Shown here piece after piece: positions 54,196 through 64,000 of a stretch of 64,000 bases of DNA; position 1 is the stretch's first letter; each line of letters opens with the position of its first letter. This DNA is from Acanthosoma haemorrhoidale (lineage: Eukaryota > Arthropoda > Insecta > Hemiptera > Acanthosomatidae): positions 99,035,189 through 99,099,188 of the forward strand of contig OV884009.1 in assembly GCA_930367205.1 (NCBI GenBank). The letters run 5' to 3'. The notes below the pieces were generated by a model that made no database searches, was not told the DNA's origin, and was given only the letters and a program-made list of their open reading frames with translations. A program made the position numbers and the translations under genes.

Positions 54196-55890
54196 AACAA
54201 CGCGAAGGCCTTGTTGAGCAGTGGAATGTCGTTGGCGGAAACCAAACTGGTGTGTGGGAAAAAGGTTTTTGGATTCAACAATTGGAAGTAGACGTTTTAG
54301 TAGGAGTTTCTCAAATATTTTTGAGAGGATAGGGAGTAGGCTAATTGGACGGTAAGATGAGGTGTCAATGGGTGGTTTACCGGGTTTGGCGAATAGGACA
54401 ATAATGGAATGTTTCCAGAGGAGAGGAAAGTGCGTCGTTCGGATAATGCAATTATATATATAGGTTAGGAAGATTATGGCTTTAGGAGGAAGTTGTTTGA
54501 GAATTTGAGGAGTTAGGAGATCATATCCAGGGGATTTTCTGTAAGGTAAGTTTTTCAGAAGGTATTTGACCTCAGAGGGATTAACGGCTTTTGGTGGAAG
54601 AGAGAGAGGAACAGGTGAAGTGAGGAAATCCTCCACAGTTTTGCTGTGAGTATGGCTTTGATGAGAAAGGTGAGGTGTGAAAGTATGGGTAAGATGCAGA
54701 GCAAATTCCTCCGACCTATCCCCATCCGAGGCCGCCCAGGACCCATCATCACGACGGAGTGGATGTGAAACAGGTTGATACTTTAGGATTTTTTTGGTTA
54801 CATTCCACAAGGAGTTATCCCTGGTAGACAGAGAGGAGAGGTAGGAATTGAAAGAATCAGAACGGAAGGATGCCAATCGCCGCTTTACCAATCGGCAGTA
54901 CTGATTGTACGAGCGGCGATCAGCAGGATGCCGGGATCTTTGCCACACTGTTCTAGAGCGGCGTTTGGATTTGATTAGATCTTTGAGATGCTGAGGTAAA
55001 CGATTATGATTGTGGATTCTTGGGTGACGATGGGGTGACGATGCCTCCCAAGCCGACCTCTGGACCAGAGTAGTGAAAGAATGCACTGCATCGTCTAGGT
55101 CTTGGGATGTTTTCAGGGATAATTTGAGGTTTACGGACTCTGTAAGAAGCTGACGGAAGTGGTCCCAGTCAACTGGGCCCCTAATAAATGAAGGAGGAGG
55201 CAGTTTGTGAATTGGTCTAAGGGAAATGGTTAATAATAAAGGACTATGATCAGAGGAGAGGTCATCGAGGCGCTTGAGTGAATAGTTTAGTGTTCCTAAA
55301 CTATTGTAGAAGAAAAAGTCAAGGAGATCTGGATTTCGGTTGGGATCTGATGGCCAATAGGTGGCTGTGTCAGGAGAGATAGTGGAGCAATGTCTCCGTG
55401 TGAGTGCAGACAGCAAAGCACGTCCTCGTGTATTTGTGGATCTTGAGCCCCAGTGTTGGTGCTTTGCGTTAAAGTCCCCACCCACAAGGAAACGATGCCC
55501 GATGGAGTCTAGAAAGGAGATGAATTGGGAATCGGGAATGGATTTATTGGGAGGGCAGTACACTGATGCTAGAGTAAGGGGAAAAGTGAGGGTGGTGATT
55601 GACACTGCAGTGGATTGAAGGAAATCATGTGCTACCAAAGGAACTATGTGATGGGATATGGAGTTATGGACAATGACAGCGGTACCTGCATGAGCTCTTC
55701 CATCTGGGTGATCAGTTCGATAAGTCTGGTACTGTCGAACGGTAAATGGTCGTTTACTTGTAAGTCTTGTTTCAGTAATAAGAGCTACATCGATGTTTTT
55801 GTCATGGAGTAGTGCTGTCAGTTCGTTAGTGTGGGTGCGAACACCATTCGCATTCCAAAGGAGAATGGATACCGAATCGGAAGGATCCTC
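54196..55890 (-). pseudogene. LINE-B endonuclease plus RT N-half
   Basis: The frame is open on the minus strand from a stop at about 55893, although the first ATG/TTG-type start is a TTG at 55638. The endonuclease is complete: ILLWNANGVR (Asn), ALITETRL (Glu), GGDFNAKHQHWGS, LLDFFFYN, SSDHSPLLLTI (catalytic Asp-His present). RT blocks follow up to HQFGFRQRHST, then homology stops. It is the only copy here with an undamaged endonuclease. ORF1 is absent. Confidence 0.88.
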
Positions 55891-55893
55891 TTA
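54196..55893 (-). mobile_element. LINE-B 5' part (endonuclease and RT N-half), minus strand, 3' half missing
   Basis: It differs from normal LINE copies by keeping the 5' coding part and lacking the 3' half. It abuts the equally truncated copia-1. Homology starts at AACAACGCGAAGG and runs to the start of the endonuclease frame at 55893. Confidence 0.85.
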
Positions 55894-56574
55894 TGGATTT
55901 GTTCATAAAAATAAATATATTATTTATTTCGGTATCGATGTAGCATTTATTACAATTTGATGGGGTTATGGATGTTACTAAAGTTTAGGTGGAGTTCAAA
56001 AAGTCAGCTAAGGGCGGCCATTGGATTAAAAAAAAAAAATTGATGTAACAAAATTTTGGTAAATTAAAGAAAAAAAAATCTTTGATATATTTGTATGAAC
56101 TATTTAGATACTGGAGTAGTTAAAGTAGTTCAGCCCCACATTATATTTAGCAGGCTATTTTTACCCTGGTCTTGAAACAATTTAAATGACTCAGCATTTT
56201 GCATTTTATGAAAAATAACCAAATATCAAAAAAAAATTATTTCATTGTTTCAATCTGCCTTTATGGTGGAATTCAATTTGATCGAAATGATCATTACGAT
56301 ATATTTTCATTACAAATAGTAGTGATAAAATTGTTATTACAATTTTGTTGTAATATATGTATTATTGAGGTGTCAATTGTGATGGGTAGGTTATCGTGCG
56401 AGAGAAAAAGTGTTTTGCTGTATGTTTTTGTTTGTCTGCTTATGTAAGTCAATGTTATGTTAAGTGTATTGAATGTGTTCTGTTTTAATTTTGTATTTTG
56501 TTTAATTATCAATAGAGTAGACTTAGTTAAAATAGATAATAATAGTGGCAAAGAGAAAGCCATATTAAAGAGCA
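55894..56574. other. AT-rich spacer
   Basis: Short frames (56199-56447) have no motif. The last part may be the leader of the older copia-like element. Confidence 0.35.
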
Positions 56575-56750
56575 AGGATAATTGAGGTATGGAAACATCA
56601 ATATGATGTTTTTAGTCTAGGAATGAAACATATAAATAAAAAGAAATTTCTTGTTTCAACCGTTCATGACAATGTATTGAGGAAATTAATTACATGTAAA
56701 ACGGCAGATGACATGTTAACAGAATTTGCATCTTTGTATGGTGTAAATTT
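56575..56750 (+). pseudogene. Older copia-like gag (copia-3), left part
   Basis: Plus-strand frame with KKFLVSTVHDNVLRKLITCK and TADDMLTEFASLYG, the typical middle of copia-type gag. It is interrupted by copia-2 at 56751 and resumes in frame at 61306. No LTRs seen. Confidence 0.65.
56746..56750. repeat. Target-site duplication of copia-2 (left)
   Basis: AATTT, repeated at 61306-61310. 5 bp is the normal size for copia integrase. Confidence 0.85.
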
Positions 56751-56973
56751 TGTTTATGTAATTTGAAAAGAATTACCCACTGATGCAGTTTTATGCTTTA
56801 ATGAACACAACATTTATTAGCAGTATCACAATGTACAGCAAACTAGGTTAAACTTAATTCTATTACACTCACAGAGGTTACTACTGTTAACACACAGATG
56901 TTCGCGAGGTTATAATAGAGTGAACAAGAAAAACTATCGATTTTACAATAAAAATAATGTTTATACTTCAACA
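56751..56973 (-). repeat. Copia-2 3' LTR
   Basis: On the minus strand it starts TGTTGAAG and ends CATAAACA. ~98.7% identical by eye to 61083-61305. Confidence 0.95.
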
Positions 56974-57017
56974 CCTTCCTTCATAATTTACTTGTAAAAT
57001 AATTCAAACTAATAAAT

Positions 57018-57270
57018 TTAATTCAATAGATAAATAGAATTTTTAAAACAGTCTAAAAAATCTTGATTTAGCTTCTTAAGTCTTGGGCTTAGCACAGGCT
57101 TCGTTAATCCGTCAGCAAGTTGATTTTGCGTATCCACTCTCCGGATATGAATTTCTCCCTCTTGAACCTTTTCTCTGACAAAGAAGTGGCGAATGGATAT
57201 ATGTTTTTTACGTTTGTGCCACACAGGGTTCTCTGCTAATTTAATGGCAGCATTATTATCGACAAAAAAA
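57018..57270 (-). pseudogene. Copia-2 pol C-terminus (end of RNase H), out of frame
   Basis: WHKRKKHISIRHFFVREKV and NQLADGLTKPV are the last blocks of copia RNase H, including its final Asp. They are separated from the main pol frame by one extra base in a run of seven T (minus strand; A7 at 57264-57270). The shift also removes the third catalytic Asp from the main frame. It could be a natural mutation or a homopolymer error in the assembly. Confidence 0.85.
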
Positions 57271-60200
57271 GTCAGTCATCTCTTGAAGAAGCCTTTCAAG
57301 CCAAACCATCTCTCTTGTACCCTCACTTGCAGCGATGACCTCAGCTTCAGTGGTAGAGATGGAAACTGAACTCAGTCTTTTACTAGACCATGATATGGCA
57401 CCACCCGAATACAGACAAGCAATGCCAGTTGTAGACCTGCCAGTTAATTTATCACCACCAAGATCTGCATCAGAATAGCATTGAATAATTCCGCTTCTAT
57501 GGTTTTTCTTGTACAATATTCCAAGTTCAGAAGTCCCTTTTAAAAAACGAAATATTCTTTTGACCCTGGTTATGTCACTATCGGAAGGATTATCAAGCAT
57601 TCTTGAAGCTATGTTGATGGAATAAGCAATATCTGGTCTTGTACATATCATCAAATACATAAGTGAACTCACAGCTTCTCTATATTGAAAATTCGTTGTC
57701 TTGATGTTTACGTGTTCCTTTTCATTGTCAAAGTCATCCTTTAAAATCGGAGTACTAACAGGTCGACACTCTTCCATCTGGAATGTTTTGAGAAGTCTCC
57801 TAATATAAGAAGATTGGCTTATTTTGATACCTTCCTTGCTCCTGTTAATCTCTAGTCCAAGGTAGAAATCAGCTAGTTTAGTCTTGATTTTGAACTCCTG
57901 TTTTAATTTGTCTAAGATCTCCATTGCTTCCCTTTCATCCGAAGCAGCGATCAATCCATCGTCAACATACAAACATAACAAAATCTTTTTACCATTTACA
58001 TCTTTGATAAATAGGCAAGGATCTGCTGAGCTAATTTGAAAACCAATGCTAACTAGGAAATTATTTATCTTCTCGTTCCAACAACGTGGAGCCTGTTTGA
58101 GCCCGTATAGGCTTTTATGTAATCTGCAAACCTTCCCTGAGTTGTCATTGAAGCCTTCTGGTTGCTGAATATAGATCTCCTCCTTGAGTTCTCCATTTAA
58201 AAATGCAGTCGATACGTCAAACTGATGAAGACTCATATCTTCATTGGCAGCAATACTGATTACTGTTCTGACAGTGGTTTGACGAGCAACTGGACAGAAG
58301 GTTTCTCCAAAATCTTGACCTTTCTTTTGTGCAAATCCTTTTACCACTAGCCTCGCTTTATATCTTTCTAAATTTCCATCAGGTTTATATTTCTTGCTGA
58401 AAACCCATTTTGAAGGAATAACTCTCTTATTATGAGGCAAATCACAGATAGTCCACGTCTTGTTCTCTTTTAAAGAAGTCATTTCTTCTTCCATGGCTTT
58501 TCGCCACTCCTCAGCCTCCTCACTGTTCATCGCATTGTACAAGTCCCATGGCACAACTTCACTCCCTTCGACGATGTTGACATAATCATCCATAAATTTA
58601 GGTTTATTAATTTTATCCTGACCCCTCAGATTTACGCCTCTTTTCCACACTATATCTTCTATTTCTAGATCTTCATTTTCTTCATCTTGAGATTCTCCTT
58701 CTTCTTCTTCCTTATGTCCTTCCGGATCCTCTTCACAATATATGTCAATACCTTTTCCTTCAATTGGATGAAATGAAGATTTTTCACATATTGGTGCTTT
58801 GAGTGACTCTTGGAATATGACGTCTCTTGGTCTAATTAGTTTATTATTTGAGAAGACTCGGTATCCATTGTCCCCATCATATCCAAAAAGTACTCCTTGA
58901 GTAGCCTTTTTATCAAATTTTCTTCTATTTTCTTTAGGTACATGGACCCAACATTTGGATCCTATAACACGAAGATTTTTGATTCCCGGTTTTATACCCA
59001 TCCAATGTTCAAATGGGGATTTTCCTTTTTCTGATGATGGACCTGTTCGATTTAATATATAGGCTGAAGCGTTAATCATTTCTGCCCATAGCTCCTTAGG
59101 TAGAGATTCTTCTCCTGAGTGCATGAGGGCTCTTGCAGTTTCTACAATGGTGCGGTTTTCTCTCTCAGCACAGCCATTTTGTTGTGGCGTGTATGGCATA
59201 GTATATCTAATTTCAATACCTTTTGATTTGAGGAAGTTTTCTACTCTTTCATTTTTAAACTCTCCGCCATTGTCACATTGAATGCACATTACTTTATGAC
59301 CTAATTGAGTAACTTCAGCTAAAAATTCCTTCAATTTTTGAAATACTTCATCCTTGGTTTTAATAAAATAAACTTTTCTAAATTTTGAAAAATCATCCTT
59401 AAATACGAGAAAATATTTAAAACCACCTTTCGAAGGAATAAAAGGACCACATACATCAGTGTTTATAACCTGACCAGTTTTCTCAGCTCTTTTCCGACGT
59501 CCAAACTTGAGTCTATGAGCTTTTCCTTTTATGCAGCCCTCACAGAGTTCACCATCAAGAGTTAAGTCTAAATTGAGTTCTCTTTTAATTACTTCCTTCA
59601 CATGCCGTTTGTTTTGATGACCCATCCTTTCATGGTAAAGCTGTAATAAATTATGGTCTTTGATAGGAGTAGATAGATTGTTATTTTCTGACTTACAGCT
59701 CTCTGTTGTGGGTACCACCCTAATGGCTAGATTATAGAGACCACCTCCAAATTGACGATTCCCTGACACAAGAGTTTCTTTGCCTTCAAATAATTTACAG
59801 CTAACTGCAGTGGATTCAAATTTACTCTGTGGTCTATGATCTTGAGCCGCTAAAAGCGAAAAAAGATTCTTAGAAATACCCGGAACTAGCCAGACATTAG
59901 TGAGTTCAAAACTCTTCCAATGGCCGTTGGACGCAGCTTCAATTAAAATAGATCCCTTGCCCAGCGCCTTGACTTGAGAGCCATCAGCCGTAATAATTAC
60001 ATGGTCATCTGTAAATGATTGAAAACTTGTGAACCATTCCCTTCGGCTACATATGTGATGTGTCGCTCCATTGTCCACATACCAAGCCTCACTATTAGTC
60101 TCCGATGCAAAAACTTCTGAGGTAACTGTTAATAGAGTTGCAGCTTCACTTGAATTATTTTGAGGAAATTTAGCTTTAGCAGGCTTAGGCGGTTTGCCAT

Positions 60201-60370
60201 CGGCAAGCCAAAGCCGACATCTCTGAACTGTGTGACCTCTTTTATCACAGTAGTGGCAAATTATTGAGGTTTTATGAAAATTATTTTTATTCCGAACATG
60301 CTTATGAAATTGAGCAGTGGTCCCCTTAGCAACCAAAACTTCTTCTGAACAACTATCACCCAGGTTGCTC
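57256..60370 (-). CDS. pol: Copia-2 pol (zinc knuckle, protease, integrase, RT, RNase H)
   Basis: 1,026 codons from 60336; the frame opens earlier, next to the gag stop. Order: zinc knuckle CHYCDKRGHTVQRC at ~28, protease VDNGATHHIC at ~87 (DNG in place of DSG/DTG, a variant found in insect copia-like proteins), integrase HHCC (HERMGHQNKRH ... CEGCIKGK), catalytic Asp in NTDVCGPF, Asp in CDNGGEF, Glu in QNGCAEREN, acidic linker (EEDPEGHKEEEEGE), RT with LYVDDGLIAASD, RNase H with YSDADLGGDKLTG and TEAEVIAASEG. A frameshift removes the last ~85 residues. Confidence 0.9.
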
Positions 60371-60376
60371 TCAAAA
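60371..60376 (-). promoter_or_regulatory. Candidate +1 frameshift site at the copia-2 gag stop
   Basis: Gag ends TTT TGA. A peptidyl tRNA on UUU could slip one base to UUU (UUUU) and continue in the pol frame. The layout is like the +1 sites of antizyme and bacterial prfB, where a stop follows a slip-prone codon. A plain one-base insertion is the alternative. Confidence 0.35.
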
Positions 60377-60985
60377 GTACATAATTTTTTGGGTAAGATT
60401 ATTTAGACTCCTGTTCTCTTCATTTATGAGTCTCCATCCAGCAGTAAAGGATTTGAATTTGTCTGGAAGGGATTTTAAAATTTTACATATTAGTAAAATA
60501 TCTTTATTATCAGCAGGTTGCTTATCAATTTCCCCTCGCAACTGTTTCCATGCATTGGAAATTCTAGTAATGAATGTAACAGCGTCATCATCTGGCAACC
60601 ACTTACTTTCAAAAAATTTATTATACAAATCAAATATTCTGTCTTCTGAAAATGTATCAAAAAGTTGACAAAGTCCTAACCACATATCTCTACTAGACTC
60701 ATGACGTCTTACTTTTTCAAACATCTCCTCTGTCATGTTATTGGACATAACTAGTAGTGCCTGGTTGTCAATTTTATTAAATGTAGCTAAAGGTGCTCCA
60801 TAAGCTTTCACAGCATTGTCATCAGTTTTATCAGGGTCTGAAGGACACGTGTACGTTCCATCTATTATTTCTATTGCCCTCGATATCATTTTCAATCCCA
60901 TTCTTACTTTCACCTTCCAGTTTTCCCAGTTGCTCTTCCCTTCTAACAGAGCAATCTGAGGAATCATGATTGATTTGGACTCCAT
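60371..60985 (-). CDS. gag: Copia-2 gag
   Basis: 204 codons from an ATG at 60985, about 100 bp after the 5' LTR. Copia-type gag domain: ALLEGKSNWENWKVKVRMGL, then DMWLGLCQLFDTFSEDRIF and SKWLPDDDAVTFITRISNAW. No knuckle in this frame; it follows in the +1 frame. Product: capsid. Confidence 0.88.
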   Translation of the reverse strand: MESKSIMIPQIALLEGKSNWENWKVKVRMGLKMISRAIEIIDGTYTCPSDPDKTDDNAVKAYGAPLATFNKIDNQALLVMSNNMTEEMFEKVRRHESSRDMWLGLCQLFDTFSEDRIFDLYNKFFESKWLPDDDAVTFITRISNAWKQLRGEIDKQPADNKDILLICKILKSLPDKFKSFTAGWRLINEENRSLNNLTQKIMYF

Positions 60986-61064
60986 AATTAAGAAAAAAAA
61001 AAGGAACGTACCTCAGAGCACTAACGTCTTTTCAAATCTTCATTTGGGTATTTCCTTTTAACTT

Positions 61065-61082
61065 CATGCTGGGCCCATAACC
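61065..61082 (-). promoter_or_regulatory. Primer binding site of copia-2
   Basis: The minus strand reads GGTTATGGGCCCAGCATG directly after the 5' LTR (…AAACA). Same initiator-methionine-tRNA half site as copia and copia-1. Confidence 0.88.
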
Positions 61083-61305
61083 TGTTTATGTAATTTGAAA
61101 AGAATTACCCACTGATGCAATTTTATGCTTTAATGAACACAACATTTATTAGCAGTATCACAATGTACAGCAAACTAGGTTAAACTTAAGTCTATTACAC
61201 TCACAGAGGTTACTACTATTAACACACAGATGTTCGCGAGGTTATAATAGAGTGAACAAGAAAAACTATCGATTTTACAATAAAAATAATGTTTATACTT
61301 CAACA
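61083..61305 (-). repeat. Copia-2 5' LTR
   Basis: 223 bp, TG...CA ends, AATTT follows at 61306-61310. Confidence 0.95.
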
Positions 61306-61462
61306 AATTTGACTTTAAGTAAATTGTATTTACAAAATAAATTTTATTCTTTGAAATGTGACAATGATGTCATGGAATTCTTTGTCTAAATTGATAGTAT
61401 GGCTAGTAAATCGGATGAAGTTGGCGAACGTTTATCTGATGAAAATAACTCTGAAAGAAGAG
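61306..61462 (+). pseudogene. Older copia-like gag (copia-3), right part
   Basis: Continues the frame broken at 56750: LSKLYLQNKFYSLKCDN, then a TAA, then VGERLSDEN. Typical of copia gag ('L-NKFYSLK ... GE-LSDE'). Ends where LINE-A copy 2 starts. Confidence 0.65.
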
Positions 61463-62560
61463 TGAAGATAAACCTGGGGACAACCATTTATATCCATAGC
61501 CATGTATAAGAGACCGAGGGCGTCTATCTAAGAGTTCTCAGCTCTTCATAAAGGGTGAGCTGAGAAAAGCAACCACTGGGTTGTCAGAGACTTGAATGCG
61601 CGGCATCCCATGTGGAATAATGCCACCGTCAACCCAACAGGGAGAAAATCGATAAAGGCGCCCTTTACTGTCGTTCACCCCCAGAAATACACTTTTCGCC
61701 ATTGCCAGTACAGTAGACTGACCTCCACCCTAGATCTCCTACTCACAAAACAGCCGCACAGGATAAACAATTGTGAGACCCTGGACTTTGTGACGACTGA
61801 CCACCTGCCAGTCCTGTATTCCATTGACGGTACAGTTGTGATACCGCGTCCCACGAAGTACAACTATAATCGAGTCTACTGGGAATTATATCGATCGCAA
61901 CTATACCACCAATTGCATACGTTTCCTGTTCTCCACACTAAAGAGGAAGTTGATCATCAGGTAGCTTTTTTAACGGAAGTTGTCGTCGATGAAGCTAACA
62001 CTACGCTACAAAAACCGCCAGACCATATTCTTCAACTTATTGCACTACGCAATAATTGGAAGAATAACAGGTACCGAACAAGGAATCGTCAAGCCAAGAA
62101 AATAGTTAAATCTCTCACAACACAAATTCGTGGCTTGATGAGGAATTGGAAGACGGCAATATGGCAGGAACGGCTTCGTGGCTTACATGGCGATTTCCAT
62201 AAGTTCTGGAAACTCCTTAGGACCACTACCAAGAAGGACACAGGCGGCCGTCTTCATGACGGAGACACCCTCTACACATCGAAAGAACAGGCGAAAATAC
62301 TGGCCGACCACCATACCCCAGACAACGCTGCTAGGACAGGTAACTACCACGATCCTACAGATCCTCACGTGGCTTGACGAGGAAACGGAAGGTGACATGG
62401 CACGAACGGCTTCGTGTCTTTCACGGTGATCACTGAAAGTTTTGGAAGCTCCTCAAGACCACTACTAAGAACACAGGCCTCCGTTTTCATAGCGGCGACA
62501 TTCTTTACACACCGGAAGAACAGGCGAAAGTAATCACACTACACCGCAGACTTATTACTC
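61463..62560 (+). mobile_element. LINE-A copy 2, truncated at both ends
   Basis: Corresponds to 205-1100 of LINE-A copy 1. Starts at a KINLGTTIY block, out of frame, and holds the endonuclease C-half and the linker. About 175 bp (62132-62310) is repeated in tandem at 62371-62540 with ~20% divergence. No RT. Confidence 0.8.
61592..62377 (+). pseudogene. LINE-A endonuclease C-half and linker
   Basis: 261 codons. STLDLLLTKQPHR and FVTTDHLPVLYS carry the endonuclease catalytic Asp-His that copy 1 has lost. The rest is the linker before RT (RNNWKNNRYRTRNRQAKK). The frame ends before RT. Confidence 0.8.
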
Positions 62561-63573
62561 CATTGAAGGTTTTGTTCATCAGAGCAAAAAGCCTTATTGA
62601 AAGAGAGTTCAATATTTACATACTTGGTATGTCTATTACTACCTCCATATTTGTATTATGCCTTTTATATATAAATAGTTTATACCTACATCTTCACTCG
62701 CATGGATTTTGATAGAATGTTTTCTGTCTGAAGGCTATATATAAAATGTAACTTAAGGTAGATAATAGATAATGTTGTACTGTTTCTTTCTTTATTTCTC
62801 CCGAAATACCACTGTAACATGAAGTTATTCTCATAAAAAATACTACCCAAATGGATTTCTGGATGATTTTCCTCATTTTGGAAGACACATTTTCTCATCA
62901 AAAATTTCAATTTTATTGGCAATTTGTTATAAAAATAAAGCAAATGGGAGTACGTAGTTGATCTATCTCATTTATTGGTGGACGATGTTTTGACTTCAGA
63001 CATACGTATTATGTCAAAATCAAACATCTTTCTTTCATTAATCAAAACCAATATTGTGATGAATATATTCACTATAATAAATTCAAGGCTAACTATGAAC
63101 TCACCGTCTCTTATGTTAACATAGTTTTACTATCTTCTATATGAATTATAATGAAAAATATTAAGAAGAAAATAAAAAATATCTATCTTCTAATAGCGAA
63201 TCTGAAGTATCCTTTAGCACTCCTGGAATGAGAACAAACATTTTGGTGCTGGGTTAAATATAATCAATTCAGTAGTTTCTAAGCGATTGACATACACCAC
63301 TACCTATAAAAGTTTTATATTATACTAGAGATACAGATCTACCCAATATGGTATGTATTGTTACAGCTTATTCAGAGGTACTTCTTTTTATCTAAATTCC
63401 AGGCTAAAATGAAGTTTGGTTTAAGAGAATAAATTTTATTGTTATTTATTCTCTTATATTTTATAAAACTGTCATTTTCAAGCTTGTCTAGAAATAATAT
63501 AATTTTTCCAAAGAATCTTGTAATTTCACAAAGAATAGGAAAATGTAGAAAGTGGGATAGGCATCACCATAGG
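62561..63573. other. AT-rich stretch
   Basis: Minus-strand frames at 62686-62943 have no recognisable motif. Nothing else seen. Confidence 0.4.
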
Positions 63574-63771
63574 TTATTGTTCTCGTGTCAGCATCAAAAT
63601 TAAACGCATCCTGCTGTTCTCATTCACTAGGAATTGTTCTTGATTAACTACAGCATTTGTCTGTGCATCAAATATAATGTCAGCTGCAGTGAATACCTTG
63701 GAACAACGAATCCTTTCACAAGCCGCAGTACCCCTGTGAGCCAACTCAACTGAGTTTCTGTCAAATATAAC
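63574..63771 (-). pseudogene. Fragment of an arthropod multicopy protein family of unknown function
   Basis: About 63 codons on the minus strand: VIFDRNSVELAHRGTAACER, then ADIIFDAQTN, NQEQFLVNENS and MRLILML. This order (VVFDGY ... ADI-F ... QE-FL-N--NK-RLI--L) resembles a family of uncharacterised repeat-associated proteins found in many copies in arthropod genomes, where it precedes a DTDLLVLL-type PIN-like domain. That is from memory and unverified. It stops at 63574. Its upstream part is cut by the LTR at 63772. Confidence 0.4.
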
Positions 63772-64000
63772 TGTTGTGGCCACCTCTTAATTAGAACTTC
63801 CCCTCTTCTCGGCCCACAAAATACCTATCTATGTTTCCATATTTTAATAAAGGGGGGGAGAAGCTAGTGAGGGAACCATCCCCACCACGGCCGGCCTGCC
63901 TATATAACCCGGCTGTCTTGGGGTGGACCGCAGAACTTACTAACCAGCACTTGGAACACTGCTCTCTCTCTCTCTTTGTTCTACTCAAACCATGGCCTTC
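63772..64000 (+). mobile_element. Family-D related LTR, left part, running out of the window
   Basis: Starts TGTTGTGGCCACCT, like the minus-strand start of 24369-25025. CCATATTTTAATAAAGGGG aligns with 24945-24960. It has a TATA box GCCTGCCTATATAACCC at 63896-63912 and a (CT)n run at 63962-63978. Plus orientation. An element body could follow beyond the window. Confidence 0.65.

Larger units (their letters stand above)
56751..61305 (-). mobile_element. Ty1/copia element copia-2, complete, minus strand
   Basis: 4,555 bp with 223-bp LTRs (3' LTR 56751-56973, 5' LTR 61083-61305) and a 5-bp target copy. The LTRs differ at about three positions, so it is a fairly recent insertion, older than G1. 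Polypurine tract GAAGGAAGG (minus strand, 56974-56982). Gag and pol are nearly whole. Confidence 0.95.

Overview
This is eukaryotic DNA, most likely from an insect or other arthropod. It is AT-rich, has no operons or ribosome-binding sites, and is filled with jockey-like and I-like LINEs, Ty3/gypsy and Ty1/copia LTR elements, a mini-mariner and tRNA-derived sequence. No host gene could be identified with confidence. The species cannot be named from the sequence alone. The window is a transposon-rich intergenic or intronic block in which elements of different ages are nested and broken.

Layout, left to right. 1-1858: jockey-type LINE-A copy with a cut-short reverse transcriptase (RT). 3105-3940: element with terminal inverted repeats, plus a partial second copy at 4258-4432. 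7810-8241: decayed gag with a degenerate zinc knuckle. 8446-8945: LINE-B 3' end. 9340-11100: internally deleted gypsy element (G2) on the minus strand with a lysine-type primer site. 11530-13290: decayed gypsy pol (G3). 13888-18776: the best-preserved element, an apparently complete gypsy element (G1) with identical 408-bp LTRs, a 6-bp target duplication, open gag and pol frames and no tRNA-type primer site. 20288-20835: LINE-B on the minus strand. 22161-23024 and 24369-25025: LTRs without internal sequence (family D). 25136-25245: mini-mariner. 26200-28525: fragments of two other LINEs. 29086-29305: inverted pair of tRNA-like sequences. 31847-33566 and 41370-43086: 1.7-kb inverted repeat whose arms each hold a family-D LTR. 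36306-39410 and 44142-46465: LINE-B copies. 46740-49915: gypsy element G4, interrupted by an I-type LINE fragment that reads in frame. 50055-50938: another family-D LTR. 50970-54190: copia-1, cut off and joined to the 5' half of a LINE-B (54196-55893). 56751-61305: complete copia-2 on the minus strand, with 223-bp LTRs and a 5-bp target duplication, inserted in the gag of an older copia-like element. 61463-62560: LINE-A copy 2. 63772 to the end: family-D LTR running out of the window.

The intact pieces carry the usual retrotransposon division of labour: gag capsid, aspartic protease, RT, RNase H and integrase in the LTR elements; apurinic-type endonuclease and RT in the LINEs. Only G1 looks potentially autonomous. 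Copia-2 is close to intact but has a single-base shift near its RNase H end.

The most unusual signal is in G1. The 12 bases directly after the 5' LTR are a perfect reverse complement of 12 bases inside the LTR. A 12-bp hairpin lies at the LTR end. The gag lacks a zinc knuckle. Together these suggest self-primed reverse transcription of the kind known for fission yeast Tf1.
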